This document shows, piece after piece, positions 34,735-44,605 of a DNA stretch of 64,000 bases. Origin of the DNA: Verrucomicrobiia bacterium (GTDB lineage Bacteria; Verrucomicrobiota; Verrucomicrobiia; Verrucomicrobiales; DEV007); NCBI GenBank assembly GCA_030427505.1, contig JAUICH010000005.1:62001-126000 (forward strand). Reading direction: 5' to 3'. The notes below the pieces were generated by a model that searched no databases, was not told the DNA's origin, and saw only the letters and a program-made list of their open reading frames with translations. How positions within the stretch are numbered: position 1 is the first letter of the stretch; each line of letters begins with the position of its first letter. The position numbers were made by a program, and so were the translations under genes.

Positions 34735-37449
34735 TCAATTCTGCTTGGCCACGGTTGCGGGCGGAGCCGGTTCGGTGGCCTTGGTCTGATTGCTGTCCGG
34801 TTGAGGTTTCGGCGCCTGCGGTTTCTGAGGCTGAGTTTGCGGTTGGGGCTTGGGCTGTGGCGGAGTATCAGGCTTCTTGGGCTCTGGTTGAGGTTTCGAT
34901 TGCGGTTTGGCTTCCTCTTTCTTGGGCTCCGATTGCTTGGCGGCCGGCATGGGTACGGGCTGCTTTTGAGGTTCCACTTTCTTCGGCTCAGGCTGTTTCT
35001 TCGGCTCAGGCTTCTTGGGTTCCGGGGGTTTCGGGGCCGGTTTCACCGGTTCCGGCAGGCCATGGGTGGCCGAAACCATGGCGATCTCCACCAGCAGGCC
35101 GCGGATATTGTAGTTCGAACTCTCGAATCCCTTGCGCAGTTGGTCCAGCGTGGCCACGCCGTAGGCGTTCGCGGGCTGCTTTACGCTGTGATGGAACAAC
35201 TGACGCACAAAGGCCCGGTGGGCGGACGGGCTCTTCACGGCAAAGTCCGCCACGTCCCGCGCGCTGGCAAACTGCACGGTCGTTCCTTCGTCGGTCTTGA
35301 AGGTGCTCTTGGCGTCGATGGGTTTGTCGTTCTTTTCCTTGGTCCGCCAGCGGCCAATGGCGTCGAAGTTTTCCAAGCTGAAGCCCAGCGGGTTGATGAC
35401 CGAGTGGCAGGCCATGCAGGCTTTGGCGCGGGTCAGTTCGGTCACCTTCTGACGCATGGTCAGGGAGGGATCGAAATCCGCGTCTTTGAACTCCACGGCC
35501 TCCGGCGGCGGCTTCAGGGTCATGCCCACGATATTCCGCGTCAGGAAGACTCCGCGATGGATGGGAGAAGTGTTGTTGTGATAGGCAAAGGCAGACAGCA
35601 GGAAGGGGTGGGTCACCACGCCGCTCCGCTTCTCGTTGGTGAAGGACACCTTCTGGAAGGTGCCCGCGGGCACTTTGTCCGGTTTGCCATAGAGACCGGC
35701 CAGGCGGTCGTTAAGGAACAGGTAGTCGGCCAGCAGCAGGTCGCGGTAGTCAGACTTTTCGCCCCACACCACGTCGTCCAGGAACAGGTCCAGCGACACG
35801 CGCAGGTCAGCCATGACCATTTCATCAAAGGCGGGAAAGGCTTTGCTGTCCTTGCTGAGGTTCTGGGCGCGGTCCAGTTCCAGCCAGTGGTGGAAGAAGC
35901 CCTGCATCTTGGCCCGGGCGCGCGGGTCTTTCACCATGCGCTGGGCCTGGGCCCGGACTTTGTCCGGAGTGGTGAGCTGATTTTTTCGCGCGGCATCCCA
36001 GAGCGCGCTGTCCGGACCGGAGTCCCACAGCGCCATCGCCAGGCGGTTTGCCACGTCGTAGCTGTCCGCCACCTCGCCTGACGCGGCTTCGGGATAGAGG
36101 AAACGCGGCGAAGTGAGGGCAAACATCACGGCGCGTTTCGCGCCTATCTCCAGGCTCTCCGCCCCTTCGAAATGGTGATCCACCAGTTGCTTCCGCTGCT
36201 CTTCGCTGAGGGGCCGGCGGAAGGCTGCCTCTATAAAGCGCTTCGCGAAGTCATGGACTTCCTTGTCCCGGTCGGCGGCGCCGTCCTTGGTGCCAGCCAG
36301 TTGATTCAGGTGCTCCGTCACGTAGGTGGCCGCTTCGATGGCGCCCCCAGTCACGGCTTCAAACCACTCTTTTGAAATGCCCAGACCGCGCTCGTAGCCG
36401 TAACTGCGGTCGTCCGGCGGGAAAGGCGTGCTTACTACCATGGACTCCCGCACCCGCTCCGGAGACAGGCTGCGCGCGGGAACCGGCTGGAGGATGCCAT
36501 GCGGCGGCTTCCACAACAGCTCGATGGAGGCATTGAGTTCCTTGTATTTGAAATACTCCAGGCGTAGCGGGTAGGCGCGCCCGCCGAGAAGAAAGATGCT
36601 GCCTTCTTCCTCTCGCGGTTCGTTCCCGGCCGCCACCCAGGCGTCGATGAGCTGGCCGGGCTTGTTCGCGTCGGTCTGCTCGTTGTTCACCCACAGCCGC
36701 GCTCCGTTCCGGGTGCGGATCACGAACTGGTAGGTGCCGGTTTCCTCCACCATCACGGAACCGTCCCAGCGGACCGCGAACTCGTCTTTGCTGAACTTCT
36801 CATTGTCCGGTCCGCCGTCACCGTAGTCGAAGGCGATCACGGGATCGACCCGCTCGAAGGTCTGGTCGTTCCCTTTGCGGAAGCGGTCGCGCTCGCTCTT
36901 CTTGTCGTCGTCCGGGCTTTTCTTCTCCACGCGGAAGCGGTAGTTCCCGTAGTAGGTGCCTTTCAGCCCGCGCGCTTCGCCCACCGGACGGCCGTAGCCG
37001 CCCATGAACAGTCCCACCAGGTCCGCCACGCTGTTTTTGTATTGTGGCACGGTCAGGCGGGAAAACTGGATCGGCGGCAGGCTGATCCGGGCCTGAGCTT
37101 CCGGGGAGTAAAAGGCGCGGTAAATATAGTCCGCCACCTGCTTTGCGTCTTCCCCCACGCAGAGGCTTTCGTCGTAGTCTGGCATCGTACGATCGATCCG
37201 CCCAGCCAGAGAGGCGATGCTACGGTCGCCGTAGAGCGGCTCTTCGTATTCGCCCGCGACGCCCTCGCCATTGTCCCCATGGCACTCGGTGCAGAGTTTC
37301 TGGTAGATGGCGAACCCGGGGTGTTCTTTGCCCGGTTCCTCCACGGCTTCTCCAGTAGAGACAAAACCAAACACGGCCGCCGCCGCCAGGCAAAGGCACG
37401 GCAGGCCGCCCATCGCGAGAGCCCGTCGAAAATGAAAGAAACGATACAT
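34735..37449 (-). CDS. DUF1592-type cytochrome c protein with PA14 domain and Pro/Lys tail
   Basis: A 904-residue exported protein (ATG 37449, signal MYRFFHFRRALAMGG; the frame is open to 37659). A CxxCH haem site, C-T-E-C-H, lies near the mature N-terminus in YQKLCTECHGDNGEG. Next come DUF1587-like (PPIQFSRLTVPQYKNSV), a PA14-like sugar-binding region (about 180-330), then DUF1595/DUF1592/DUF1588/DUF1585 segments (FRRPLSEEQRK, FALTSPRFLYPE, FLNDRLAGLYG, KACMACHSVINPLGFSLENFD; the last holds a second CxxCH). The last 100 residues are a Pro/Lys/Gln repeat tail. It is divergent from the dehydrogenase gene and upstream of the DUF1552 gene. Confidence 0.9.
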   Translation of the reverse strand: MYRFFHFRRALAMGGLPCLCLAAAAVFGFVSTGEAVEEPGKEHPGFAIYQKLCTECHGDNGEGVAGEYEEPLYGDRSIASLAGRIDRTMPDYDESLCVGEDAKQVADYIYRAFYSPEAQARISLPPIQFSRLTVPQYKNSVADLVGLFMGGYGRPVGEARGLKGTYYGNYRFRVEKKSPDDDKKSERDRFRKGNDQTFERVDPVIAFDYGDGGPDNEKFSKDEFAVRWDGSVMVEETGTYQFVIRTRNGARLWVNNEQTDANKPGQLIDAWVAAGNEPREEEGSIFLLGGRAYPLRLEYFKYKELNASIELLWKPPHGILQPVPARSLSPERVRESMVVSTPFPPDDRSYGYERGLGISKEWFEAVTGGAIEAATYVTEHLNQLAGTKDGAADRDKEVHDFAKRFIEAAFRRPLSEEQRKQLVDHHFEGAESLEIGAKRAVMFALTSPRFLYPEAASGEVADSYDVANRLAMALWDSGPDSALWDAARKNQLTTPDKVRAQAQRMVKDPRARAKMQGFFHHWLELDRAQNLSKDSKAFPAFDEMVMADLRVSLDLFLDDVVWGEKSDYRDLLLADYLFLNDRLAGLYGKPDKVPAGTFQKVSFTNEKRSGVVTHPFLLSAFAYHNNTSPIHRGVFLTRNIVGMTLKPPPEAVEFKDADFDPSLTMRQKVTELTRAKACMACHSVINPLGFSLENFDAIGRWRTKEKNDKPIDAKSTFKTDEGTTVQFASARDVADFAVKSPSAHRAFVRQLFHHSVKQPANAYGVATLDQLRKGFESSNYNIRGLLVEIAMVSATHGLPEPVKPAPKPPEPKKPEPKKQPEPKKVEPQKQPVPMPAAKQSEPKKEEAKPQSKPQPEPKKPDTPPQPKPQPQTQPQKPQAPKPQPDSNQTKATEPAPPATVAKQN

Positions 37450-37672
37450 AGGTAAGGGGTGGGTCTTTCCGTGGAGCCATTTTCCGGCCATTTCCAATGC
37501 GGGAAGACTGGTTTTTCTGACCCTTGCGGGGGAGAGACGTTGAACGAATTCCACACCTATAGGCGGAAAATGGTCAAAATTGGACAAAATCCGCTTCTTC
37601 TGGGAATGCGGATCGGCCCTTCCCGTGCCATTTTTTTGTGTTCCCCCGTCGAAACCCATCCCTACCCCCCCT

Positions 37673-39085
37673 ATGTCCAGAGGCGACTTCTTCGAAAGCG
37701 TATCCCACTACTTTGACCGCGCGGCCAGTTTCACCAAGATTCCGGCTGGCCTCGTCAAACAGGTGAAATCCTGTAATGCCGTGTTCCGCATGCGTTTCCC
37801 GGTGCGGCAGGACGACGGTAGCATCACCGTGGTGGAAGCCTTCCGCGCGGAGCACAGCTATCACCGGCTGCCGACAAAGGGCGGCATCCGCTTCAGCCGG
37901 CAGGTGGATCTGAATGAAACCATCGCCCTGGCGGCGCTGATGACCTACAAGTGCGCCATCGTGGGCGTGCCCTTTGGAGGAGCGAAGGGCGGAGTGAAGA
38001 TCGATCCACGGGCGGCTTCGGATGGTTTTCGGGAACGGGTCACACGGCGCTACACGGCGGAGCTGATCCGGAAAAACTTCATCGGTCCGGACATCGATGT
38101 GCCCGCGCCCGACTACGGCACCGGGGAACGGGAAATGGGCTGGATTGTCGACACTTACAAAAACCTCAAAATGAACGAGGGCGACGTGTATGCCTGCGTC
38201 ACCGGAAAGCCTGTTTCCATGCAGGGCATTCCCGGGCGCAAGGCGGCCACCGGCCGGGGCGTTTACTACGGCATCCGTGCCGCGCTGGAGCATGCCGAAG
38301 ACATTAAAGCCTTCGACCTGACACCCGGCACCCAGGGGAAACGTGTCATCGTTCAGGGCCTGGGCAACGTGGGCTACCATGCGGCGCGGATCCTCCAGGA
38401 CGACGGGGGCGCCATCATCACCGGCATCGCGGAACGAGAGGGCGGTATTTTCAACAAGCACGGTCTGGACGTGGAAGCGGTGGTCCAACACCGTCAGGAA
38501 ACGGGCTCGGTCCTGAACTTTCCCGGCGCGGAAAACATCGACGACTCCGCCGCCTTACTAGAGCACGAGTGCGACATCCTCATTCCCGCCGCGCTGGAAA
38601 ACCAGATCACGAAAAAGAACGCCGGACGCATCCAGGCAAAAGTCGTCGCGGAAGCCGCCAATGGTCCGGTCGATTCCGATGGTGAGGCTATCCTGCGAGA
38701 GCGGAACATCCTCATGATTCCGGACCTCTACCTGAACGCGGGCGGAGTGACGGTCTCCTACTTCGAGTGGCTGAAGAACAAGGCCGGCGTCAGTTTCGAC
38801 CGCATGATCTCCCGGCACGAGGAACTCATCAAACGAGAATTGCTCGACGAAATGGAGATCCTGTCCGGTCAGAAAATTCCTGTCCTGCAACGGGATCGCC
38901 TCATCGAAGGCCCCAGCGAGGAGGAACTGGTGAACGCCGCGCTGGAGCACACCATGATCCGGGCCTATCGCCGCATTCACCACTTCTGGACAGAGCGCGA
39001 CTTACCGGACCTGCGGACGGCGGCTTTTGTCTGTGCCCTGGAACGGGTAGCGGAAAGCTACGAACTTCACGGGATCTTCCCGTGA
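37673..39085 (+). CDS. Glu/Leu/Phe/Val family dehydrogenase, probably glutamate dehydrogenase
   Basis: A 470-residue cytoplasmic enzyme that interconverts glutamate and 2-oxoglutarate plus ammonia, or acts on a related amino acid. ATG 37673 (MSRGDFFESV) is chosen because the residues upstream are not family-like. Substrate-site lysines lie in PTKGGIRFS and MTYKCAIVGVPFGGAKGG. The dinucleotide-binding site is VQGLGNVGYHAA. The C-terminal part has LNAGGVTVSYFEWLKN. Substrate preference cannot be settled from these motifs. It may supply or recycle ammonia alongside the urt/fmdA cluster. Confidence 0.9.
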   Translation: MSRGDFFESVSHYFDRAASFTKIPAGLVKQVKSCNAVFRMRFPVRQDDGSITVVEAFRAEHSYHRLPTKGGIRFSRQVDLNETIALAALMTYKCAIVGVPFGGAKGGVKIDPRAASDGFRERVTRRYTAELIRKNFIGPDIDVPAPDYGTGEREMGWIVDTYKNLKMNEGDVYACVTGKPVSMQGIPGRKAATGRGVYYGIRAALEHAEDIKAFDLTPGTQGKRVIVQGLGNVGYHAARILQDDGGAIITGIAEREGGIFNKHGLDVEAVVQHRQETGSVLNFPGAENIDDSAALLEHECDILIPAALENQITKKNAGRIQAKVVAEAANGPVDSDGEAILRERNILMIPDLYLNAGGVTVSYFEWLKNKAGVSFDRMISRHEELIKRELLDEMEILSGQKIPVLQRDRLIEGPSEEELVNAALEHTMIRAYRRIHHFWTERDLPDLRTAAFVCALERVAESYELHGIFP

Positions 39086-39595
39086 TGCACTTACTACCGG
39101 GCAGCGAGAACGCGGGTTTCCATGGGAAACCACAGAGGACTCAGAGGGCACAGAGAAACTGGGAGGGGTGAGTCATATCGTTTCCGTGAGGTTGTTGCCA
39201 ATTTGAGCGCTGATGTCTCCATTTAGACCACGGATAGCTCAGATATCACAGATGCAATCTGGGTGGCTGGCGCTTGAATCCACCATCGAGGCTATCTGTG
39301 TAATCCGTGGTTTTTAGAATCGGTCTTTCCGATCTAAAACTGTCCTGCTACGGGCTCCACGGCTTCAGTGTCCCCAACCCATCCTCTCTGTGCTCTCTGA
39401 GTCCTCTGTGGTTCAACCCTGGGGATTGCCACGCTTCAAGGCTTGAAGGGAATTACATTGCTTTCCGGTCCAAAAACCCCGATTTTAGGGAAGTGTTCCC
39501 CTCCGTTTCCACAACGGCGGGAAAATTCAGTCGCTTATCAAAGCGCTGGCTGTAACCGGCGTGCGACAAGTTGCGTCTTTGTTTGGGGAATTTCC
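39086..39595. repeat. Gene-free stretch with nested inverted repeat
   Basis: The outer arms, 39128-39156 and 39385-39413, are 29 bases each and complementary at 28 positions (AACCACAGAGGACTCAGAG ...). The inner arms 39227-39253 and 39294-39311 share ACCACGGAT ... CACAGAT ends. The sequence class recalls short accessory repeats (CCTCTGTGGTT and ATCCGTGGT families) scattered in many bacterial genomes. No coding sequence was found in it. The rest of the stretch has nothing notable. Confidence 0.75.
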
Positions 39596-42196
39596 ATGAA
39601 AACGCCCCCCCTGTTCCCACTATCGAGATGCCTGGGTTTGTTGCTCGGGCTGGGAAGCTTCGTTTCTCTTTCTGGCACGTTCTCAACAGCCGCGGAACCG
39701 GCTGGAGTCACGAACGGGGTTTCCGCCTCTGAAAAGGACGGCCCCGCCGGTATCGCTTTTTTCGAATCGAAGATTCGTCCGGTGCTCGTCGAGCAGTGCT
39801 ACGAATGCCACTCTGCTGAAGCGGGCAAGAGCAAGGGGAACCTCCTGCTGGACTCGCGTCACAACATTCGGCTGGGTGGCGACACGGGTCCCGCCATTGT
39901 GCCAGAGGACCCAGAGGGCAGCCTGCTCTTGGCGGCGATCGCTCATACCGATCCTGATCTGGAAATGCCTCCGAAGAAGGCGCCGCTGGGCCCAGCCATC
40001 GTTGCCGACTTCCGGACATGGATTGAAATGGGCGCACCGGACCCGCGCGAAGGCAGCGCAAAAATGACTGAGCGTGCTCCGGTGACGGTGGAGGAAGGCC
40101 GCAAATTCTGGGCGTACCAAAAACCTCAGCCACACCAGCCACCGAAGACGAGCGATCCCGACTGGGCACGGCGGCCGCTGGATCACTTCGTTCTAGCAGG
40201 ACTGGACGCTCACGGACTGACTCCGTCCCCCGATGCCGCACCGCCCGTGCTCTTGCGCCGGCTGTATTTCGACCTTATTGGCCTGCCGCCCAGCCCTAAA
40301 CAGCTGCGTGCTTTCGAAAAGAGGCTCGAGTCGAAAGGGCTGGACCAGGCCCTGGCCACGGAGGTGGATGCGCTACTGGCTTCCGAACAGTTTGGCGAAC
40401 GCTGGGGCCGTCATTGGCTGGACGTGGCGCGGTATGCCGAGTCGAACGGGAAGGAGTCGAACCTGACCTATCCCCACGCGTGGCGCTACCGGAACTATGT
40501 AATCGATTCCGTCAATGACGACACGCCCTATGACCAGTTCCTGACCGAGCAGATCGCGGGCGACTTGCTTCCCTTTGATACTGGCGCGGAGCGGGCCGAA
40601 CACCTCATCGCCACCGGTTTTCTCGCCCTGGGGGCGAAGGGGCTGAACGAGATGAACAAGCTCCAGTTTTTCGCGGACCTGATCGACGAACAGATCGACA
40701 CCGTGACTCGAGCCGTCATGGCGACTTCCGTGGCCTGCGCCCGCTGTCACGACCACAAGTTTGATCCCTACAGCATGCGCGACTACTACGCGCTGGCGGG
40801 AATCTTCGCCTCCACGGAAACCTTCTTTGGCACCGCCATCGGCTCGGAGAACAATGTGGGAGGCGAGCTGATCACCTTGCCCGAATTGGAAGGCCAGGTC
40901 ATTCCCAATCCTTCTTTGGGCCCAGAGAAGGTACAGCAACTCAAGGACCAGATGGTGGAACTGGACCGGCGCGAGGCCGAGGGCCGGAAGGACGGCACCC
41001 TGACCTTGCAGGAAGCCATTGGCATTTATTGGAAACGTGGCGGCATTGAAGGAACGCTGGACACGGTGGACGACCAGGGCAATGCCCTGCCGCTTTGCAT
41101 GGGCGTGCTGGAACGCAACCAGGTGATCGACGCCCGCTACCTGGAAAACGGAGAGATCAGCAAGCCCGGCGAGATAATTCCACGCGACTATCCAAAAGTC
41201 ATTAAGCTGACCACTATTCCTAAGCCTCCGGATAAGGAAAGCGGCCGGTTGGAATTTGCCCAGTGGCTGACTCATCCCGATCACCCTTTAACCGCTCGCG
41301 TCATGGCAAACCGGGTGTGGAGCCACCTCTTTGGTAAAGGCATTGTGCCCACGGTGGACAATTTTGGGTTCACCGGAAAACGGCCCACTCACCCGGAGTT
41401 GCTCGACCACCTGGCGCTGAACTTTGTTGAGAACGGCTGGTCGGTAAAGCGCCTGGTGAAAGAGATTGTTCTCTCTCGCGCCTATCGTCAAAGCTCAGAC
41501 TTCCGCGAAGACTATTTCCTGAAAGATCCCGACAACACCTGGGTGTGGCGGGCGGACAAGCGGAGACTGGACGCGGAGTGCATTCGCGATGCCATGCTGG
41601 CGGTGTCCGGCCAGTTGGACCTGACGCGGCCGGAGGCGTCGCTTGTTGCCTATCAAGGCAACAAATCCGTCTCCCTATTCGGTTTCGACAAGCGCATCCC
41701 ACCGGACCTGGACGGGAGTCTGCAACGCTCTGTTTACCTGCCGGTGGTGCGGGACAAGCTGCCAGACGTGCTGGACCTCTTCGACTTCGCGGAACCGAGC
41801 ATGGTCATGGGTGAACGCGAAACGACCAACGTCCCGGTGCAGGCGCTCTACCTGATGAACAGCCCCTTTGTCCAGGAACAGGCCGCCGCCCTGGCGGCCC
41901 GGCTGGAAAAAGAGCGCGAAACGCGGCCTCAGCAAATTCGCTACGCCTTTCAGCTCTGCTTCAATCGCGCCCCTGACAGGGAGGAGATGAAGCTGGCCAG
42001 CCAGTTCCTTGCCGCCGCTGATCGGATACAGCAAGAGGAGCGGGAAAAGGAACAGGCTCCCAGCCCTGACACTGTGACCAAGACCGCCGCGAAACCGGGC
42101 GCCGAGACACCCGAACCCGCCCCGGTCTCCCTTTCCCCCATGGCCAGCTACTGTCAGGCCCTCCTGGCAACGGCGGAATTCCGCAACCTGGATTAA
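39596..42196 (+). CDS. PSD1-type planctomycete cytochrome c (DUF1549/DUF1553)
   Basis: An 866-residue exported protein (ATG 39596, signal about 1-35; the longer frame to 39443 is not family-like). The N-terminal haem-binding domain has C-Y-E-C-H in FFESKIRPVLVEQCYECHS. DUF1549 follows with LRRLYFDLIGLPP, FGERWGRHWLDVARYAES and ARCHDHKFDP. DUF1553 forms the C-terminal half (PLTARVMANRVW, GFTGKRPTHPELLDHLA, and NVPVQALYLMNSPFVQ). The last 60 residues are a low-complexity tail. The downstream DUF1501 gene (51 bases on) is the usual partner. Function is unproven; polysaccharide degradation or redox roles are proposed for the pair. Confidence 0.92.
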   Translation: MKTPPLFPLSRCLGLLLGLGSFVSLSGTFSTAAEPAGVTNGVSASEKDGPAGIAFFESKIRPVLVEQCYECHSAEAGKSKGNLLLDSRHNIRLGGDTGPAIVPEDPEGSLLLAAIAHTDPDLEMPPKKAPLGPAIVADFRTWIEMGAPDPREGSAKMTERAPVTVEEGRKFWAYQKPQPHQPPKTSDPDWARRPLDHFVLAGLDAHGLTPSPDAAPPVLLRRLYFDLIGLPPSPKQLRAFEKRLESKGLDQALATEVDALLASEQFGERWGRHWLDVARYAESNGKESNLTYPHAWRYRNYVIDSVNDDTPYDQFLTEQIAGDLLPFDTGAERAEHLIATGFLALGAKGLNEMNKLQFFADLIDEQIDTVTRAVMATSVACARCHDHKFDPYSMRDYYALAGIFASTETFFGTAIGSENNVGGELITLPELEGQVIPNPSLGPEKVQQLKDQMVELDRREAEGRKDGTLTLQEAIGIYWKRGGIEGTLDTVDDQGNALPLCMGVLERNQVIDARYLENGEISKPGEIIPRDYPKVIKLTTIPKPPDKESGRLEFAQWLTHPDHPLTARVMANRVWSHLFGKGIVPTVDNFGFTGKRPTHPELLDHLALNFVENGWSVKRLVKEIVLSRAYRQSSDFREDYFLKDPDNTWVWRADKRRLDAECIRDAMLAVSGQLDLTRPEASLVAYQGNKSVSLFGFDKRIPPDLDGSLQRSVYLPVVRDKLPDVLDLFDFAEPSMVMGERETTNVPVQALYLMNSPFVQEQAAALAARLEKERETRPQQIRYAFQLCFNRAPDREEMKLASQFLAAADRIQQEEREKEQAPSPDTVTKTAAKPGAETPEPAPVSLSPMASYCQALLATAEFRNLD

Positions 42197-42247
42197 GCTT
42201 TTTGCTTAGCTTTTTAGAAAACCATTCTATCGAAAGGAATACGGCAA

Positions 42248-43711
42248 ATGTCGAAACACTTTCTCCGCCGCTCCGTCCAGGCGCCGCTCTACTCCCGCCG
42301 GCACGCCCTGAAAAGCCTGTCGTCCGGTTTCGGCTACCTGGCCTTTGCCGCCCTGGCACATGAAGCAGCCGCGAACTCCCTTGTGCCTTCCTCCGCCGTG
42401 GCCGGCCAGGGCCTGGCGCCCAAGCCACCTCACTTCCCCGCGCGGGCTAAGCGCGTCATCTTCCTCTGCATGCGTGGCGGCCCCTCTCACTTGGACCTCT
42501 TTGACTACAAGCCGGAGCTGGCCGCCATGGATGGCAAAACGGCTAAGGTGGGGCCTTTCAAGAACGGCATTCAGCTCCTGGGGCCGCAGACGGCTTTTTC
42601 CCAGCACGGCCAGTCGGGCCTGTGGATCACGGATCTATACCCCCACATAGCCGAGCACGCGGATGACCTGTGTGTCATCAACAGCATGCAGACGGATCTG
42701 CCGAACCACGCGCAGGCCTTCGTGCAGTTGCACACCGGCAGCTTTCAGTTTGTGCGGCCGTCCTTTGGAGCGTGGTCGCTCTATGGTCTGGGCACGGAAA
42801 ACGAGAACCTGCCCGGCTTCATCACGCTCAATCCCCCGTCCGACAACGGCGGCGCGCAGAACTATGGCAGTGCATTTCTTCCCGCCATCTGCCAGGGCAC
42901 CAAAATCGGCGGCGCGCAGTTGCCGGATCTTTACGCTGCTTTGCTGGGGAAACAGGACGAGCCCGGACCTCCGCTGAAGAACATCGAAAACGACCGCCTC
43001 TCCCGCGGCGTGCAACGCAAACAGCTGGACCTCATCAAACACCTGAACCAGCACAAGCTGCGGAAGGAAACCTACCAACCGGAAATCGAAGGCGCGATTG
43101 AATCCTTCGAGTTGGCCTTCCGCATGCAGGACGAGGTACCCAACGTGTTGGACGTGCGCGATGAGCCGCAACACATTCTGGATCTCTACGGTATCGGTCA
43201 GAAGAACGACCGCTTCGCCCGCCAGTGTCTCCTGGCCCGCCGCATGGCGGAGGCCGGGGTGCGCTTCATCGAAGTGACCGCGCCGGATAACTGGGACCAC
43301 CACCGTGCCCTCAAAGACATGATCGCCAAGACCTGCGAAGGAACCGACCAAGCCATCGGCGCGCTTTTGACCGACCTCAAGCAGCGCGGTCTCCTGAAAG
43401 ACACTCTCGTCGTCTGGGCCGGCGAGTTTGGCCGCACCCCTTATGGCCAGAGTTTCAACGGCCGCGATCACAACAACAAGGGCTACACCCTCTGGATGGC
43501 TGGCGGCGGCGTGAAAGGCGGCCTGGCCTACGGCGCGACGGACGAACTCGGTTACGAGGCCGTGGAAAACCCCGTCCACATTCACGACTGGCACGCGACG
43601 ATGCTCCACCTGCTAGGCCTGGATCACAAGCGGCTCACCTACAATTACGGTGGCCGGAATTTCCGGCTAACGGATGTGTATGGGGAGGTGGTGACGGATG
43701 TGGTCGGGTAA
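42248..43711 (+). CDS. DUF1501 family Tat protein
   Basis: A 487-residue protein with a twin-arginine-like signal (YSRRHALKSLSSG near residues 16-28). Core DUF1501 segments: KRVIFLCMRGGPSHLDLFDYKP, then TDLPNHAQAFVQLHTG, and DTLVVWAGEFGRTPYGQSF with GRDHNNKGYTLWMAGGG near the C-terminus, resembling alkaline phosphatase/sulfatase-fold metal loops. It pairs with the upstream PSD1-type cytochrome gene. The family is typical of Planctomycetes and Verrucomicrobia; the reaction is not established. Confidence 0.92.
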   Translation: MSKHFLRRSVQAPLYSRRHALKSLSSGFGYLAFAALAHEAAANSLVPSSAVAGQGLAPKPPHFPARAKRVIFLCMRGGPSHLDLFDYKPELAAMDGKTAKVGPFKNGIQLLGPQTAFSQHGQSGLWITDLYPHIAEHADDLCVINSMQTDLPNHAQAFVQLHTGSFQFVRPSFGAWSLYGLGTENENLPGFITLNPPSDNGGAQNYGSAFLPAICQGTKIGGAQLPDLYAALLGKQDEPGPPLKNIENDRLSRGVQRKQLDLIKHLNQHKLRKETYQPEIEGAIESFELAFRMQDEVPNVLDVRDEPQHILDLYGIGQKNDRFARQCLLARRMAEAGVRFIEVTAPDNWDHHRALKDMIAKTCEGTDQAIGALLTDLKQRGLLKDTLVVWAGEFGRTPYGQSFNGRDHNNKGYTLWMAGGGVKGGLAYGATDELGYEAVENPVHIHDWHATMLHLLGLDHKRLTYNYGGRNFRLTDVYGEVVTDVVG

Positions 43712-43743
43712 GTCGTTTGGTTCCGAATTCCTTTAATTCTTCC

Positions 43744-44184
43744 ATGACGAAACTCGCTGGTTCCATACTCTGTGGCTTGATCTCGTTGTTCACCAATACA
43801 GCGCTATCAGAAAGTCATCCGTATTTCGGCGACAGTGAAACACTCTCCGTTAGCCTTACTTTCAACGAGGAAGAGACATCGGTCGAAGACCAACAGGAGC
43901 TGGCAGCATTGGACAAGGTATTCCAACAGCTTCCCTCTCATGTACCGGCTTGCCTTACGCTGACACCGTCATGGCTATGGAGAGATGCCTTCATTCTGCA
44001 TATTCGTAAGCAATCCGGCGAAAATTTTCAGCTACTTACTGACGGGAATGTAGTGATCACGACAAACGATTCCGGAATTTTTCTGGAGAACGAAGTCAGC
44101 AAGATTCAGGATTCAAAGGCGGGCAAGTCTCTTTGGAAATGGGCGGAGAAAATTCTCGCTACAAAGGCTGAAGCTGATCGCTAG
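43744..44184 (+). CDS. Small secreted protein of unknown function
   Basis: A 146-residue protein starting at ATG 43744, where the hydrophobic signal segment MTKLAGSILCGLISLF begins; the frame is open from 43717. The mature part is acidic, with a Glu-rich stretch (EEETSVEDQQELAALD). No family was recognised. It lies between a DUF1501 gene and the HigA-like gene. Its coding looks less GC-biased than its neighbours, which may point to recent acquisition. Confidence 0.6.
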   Translation: MTKLAGSILCGLISLFTNTALSESHPYFGDSETLSVSLTFNEEETSVEDQQELAALDKVFQQLPSHVPACLTLTPSWLWRDAFILHIRKQSGENFQLLTDGNVVITTNDSGIFLENEVSKIQDSKAGKSLWKWAEKILATKAEADR

Positions 44185-44203
44185 GGTCCGATATGCTTCC
44201 GCA

Positions 44204-44527
44204 GTGTGTGTCACGGCAGGCTTCAAAGCCATAGAGAAAACAAACGGAGCCATTGACATACCTCTCGGTCCCACCGAGATCGCACCTGGAGAAATCCTGG
44301 AAGAGGAATTCTTGTCTCCCCTCGGCTTATCCCAAGCCGAACTGGCCAAACGGATGGGAGTCACGCGCATTCGAATCAGCGAAATCGTCCGGGGAAAGCG
44401 CGCCATTACTCCGGAAACAGCCATCTTATTGGGCCGGGCTCTCAACACATCCGCGCAATTCTGGATGAATCTACAAACGTCTCACGACCTGGCCCTAGCG
44501 GCTATCAAACTCGACAGCGTTGCCTGA
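44204..44527 (+). CDS. HigA-family antitoxin (XRE helix-turn-helix), no HigB partner seen
   Basis: A 107-residue (GTG start) XRE-type DNA-binding protein. The family signature is present: PGEILEEEFLSPLGLSQAELA, MGVTRIRISEIVRGKRAITPE, and SAQFWMNLQTSHDLALA at the end. HigA antitoxins normally follow a short RelE-fold HigB toxin gene. Here the upstream 20 bases and the preceding gene carry no HigB-like sequence, so the antitoxin is orphaned or the toxin gene is lost. The first 20 residues are not family-like, so the true start may be later. Confidence 0.85.
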   Translation: MCVTAGFKAIEKTNGAIDIPLGPTEIAPGEILEEEFLSPLGLSQAELAKRMGVTRIRISEIVRGKRAITPETAILLGRALNTSAQFWMNLQTSHDLALAAIKLDSVA

Positions 44528-44605
44528 CAAAACTATCCCCCGTTTACCCAAGTCTCCCCTCCCCCTACTTGCGCTCCCGCGTCTCTGCCTCATAATAAAG
44601 GAACG

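Noticed and set aside
37580-37672. N-terminal extension of the dehydrogenase from ATG 37580
   Set aside because: The added residues are not family-like and overlap the divergent promoter region. ATG 37673 gives a normal-length enzyme.
44184-44203. Possible HigB remnant before higA
   Set aside because: Only about 20 bases separate the genes and no RelE-fold motif could be found in any frame.
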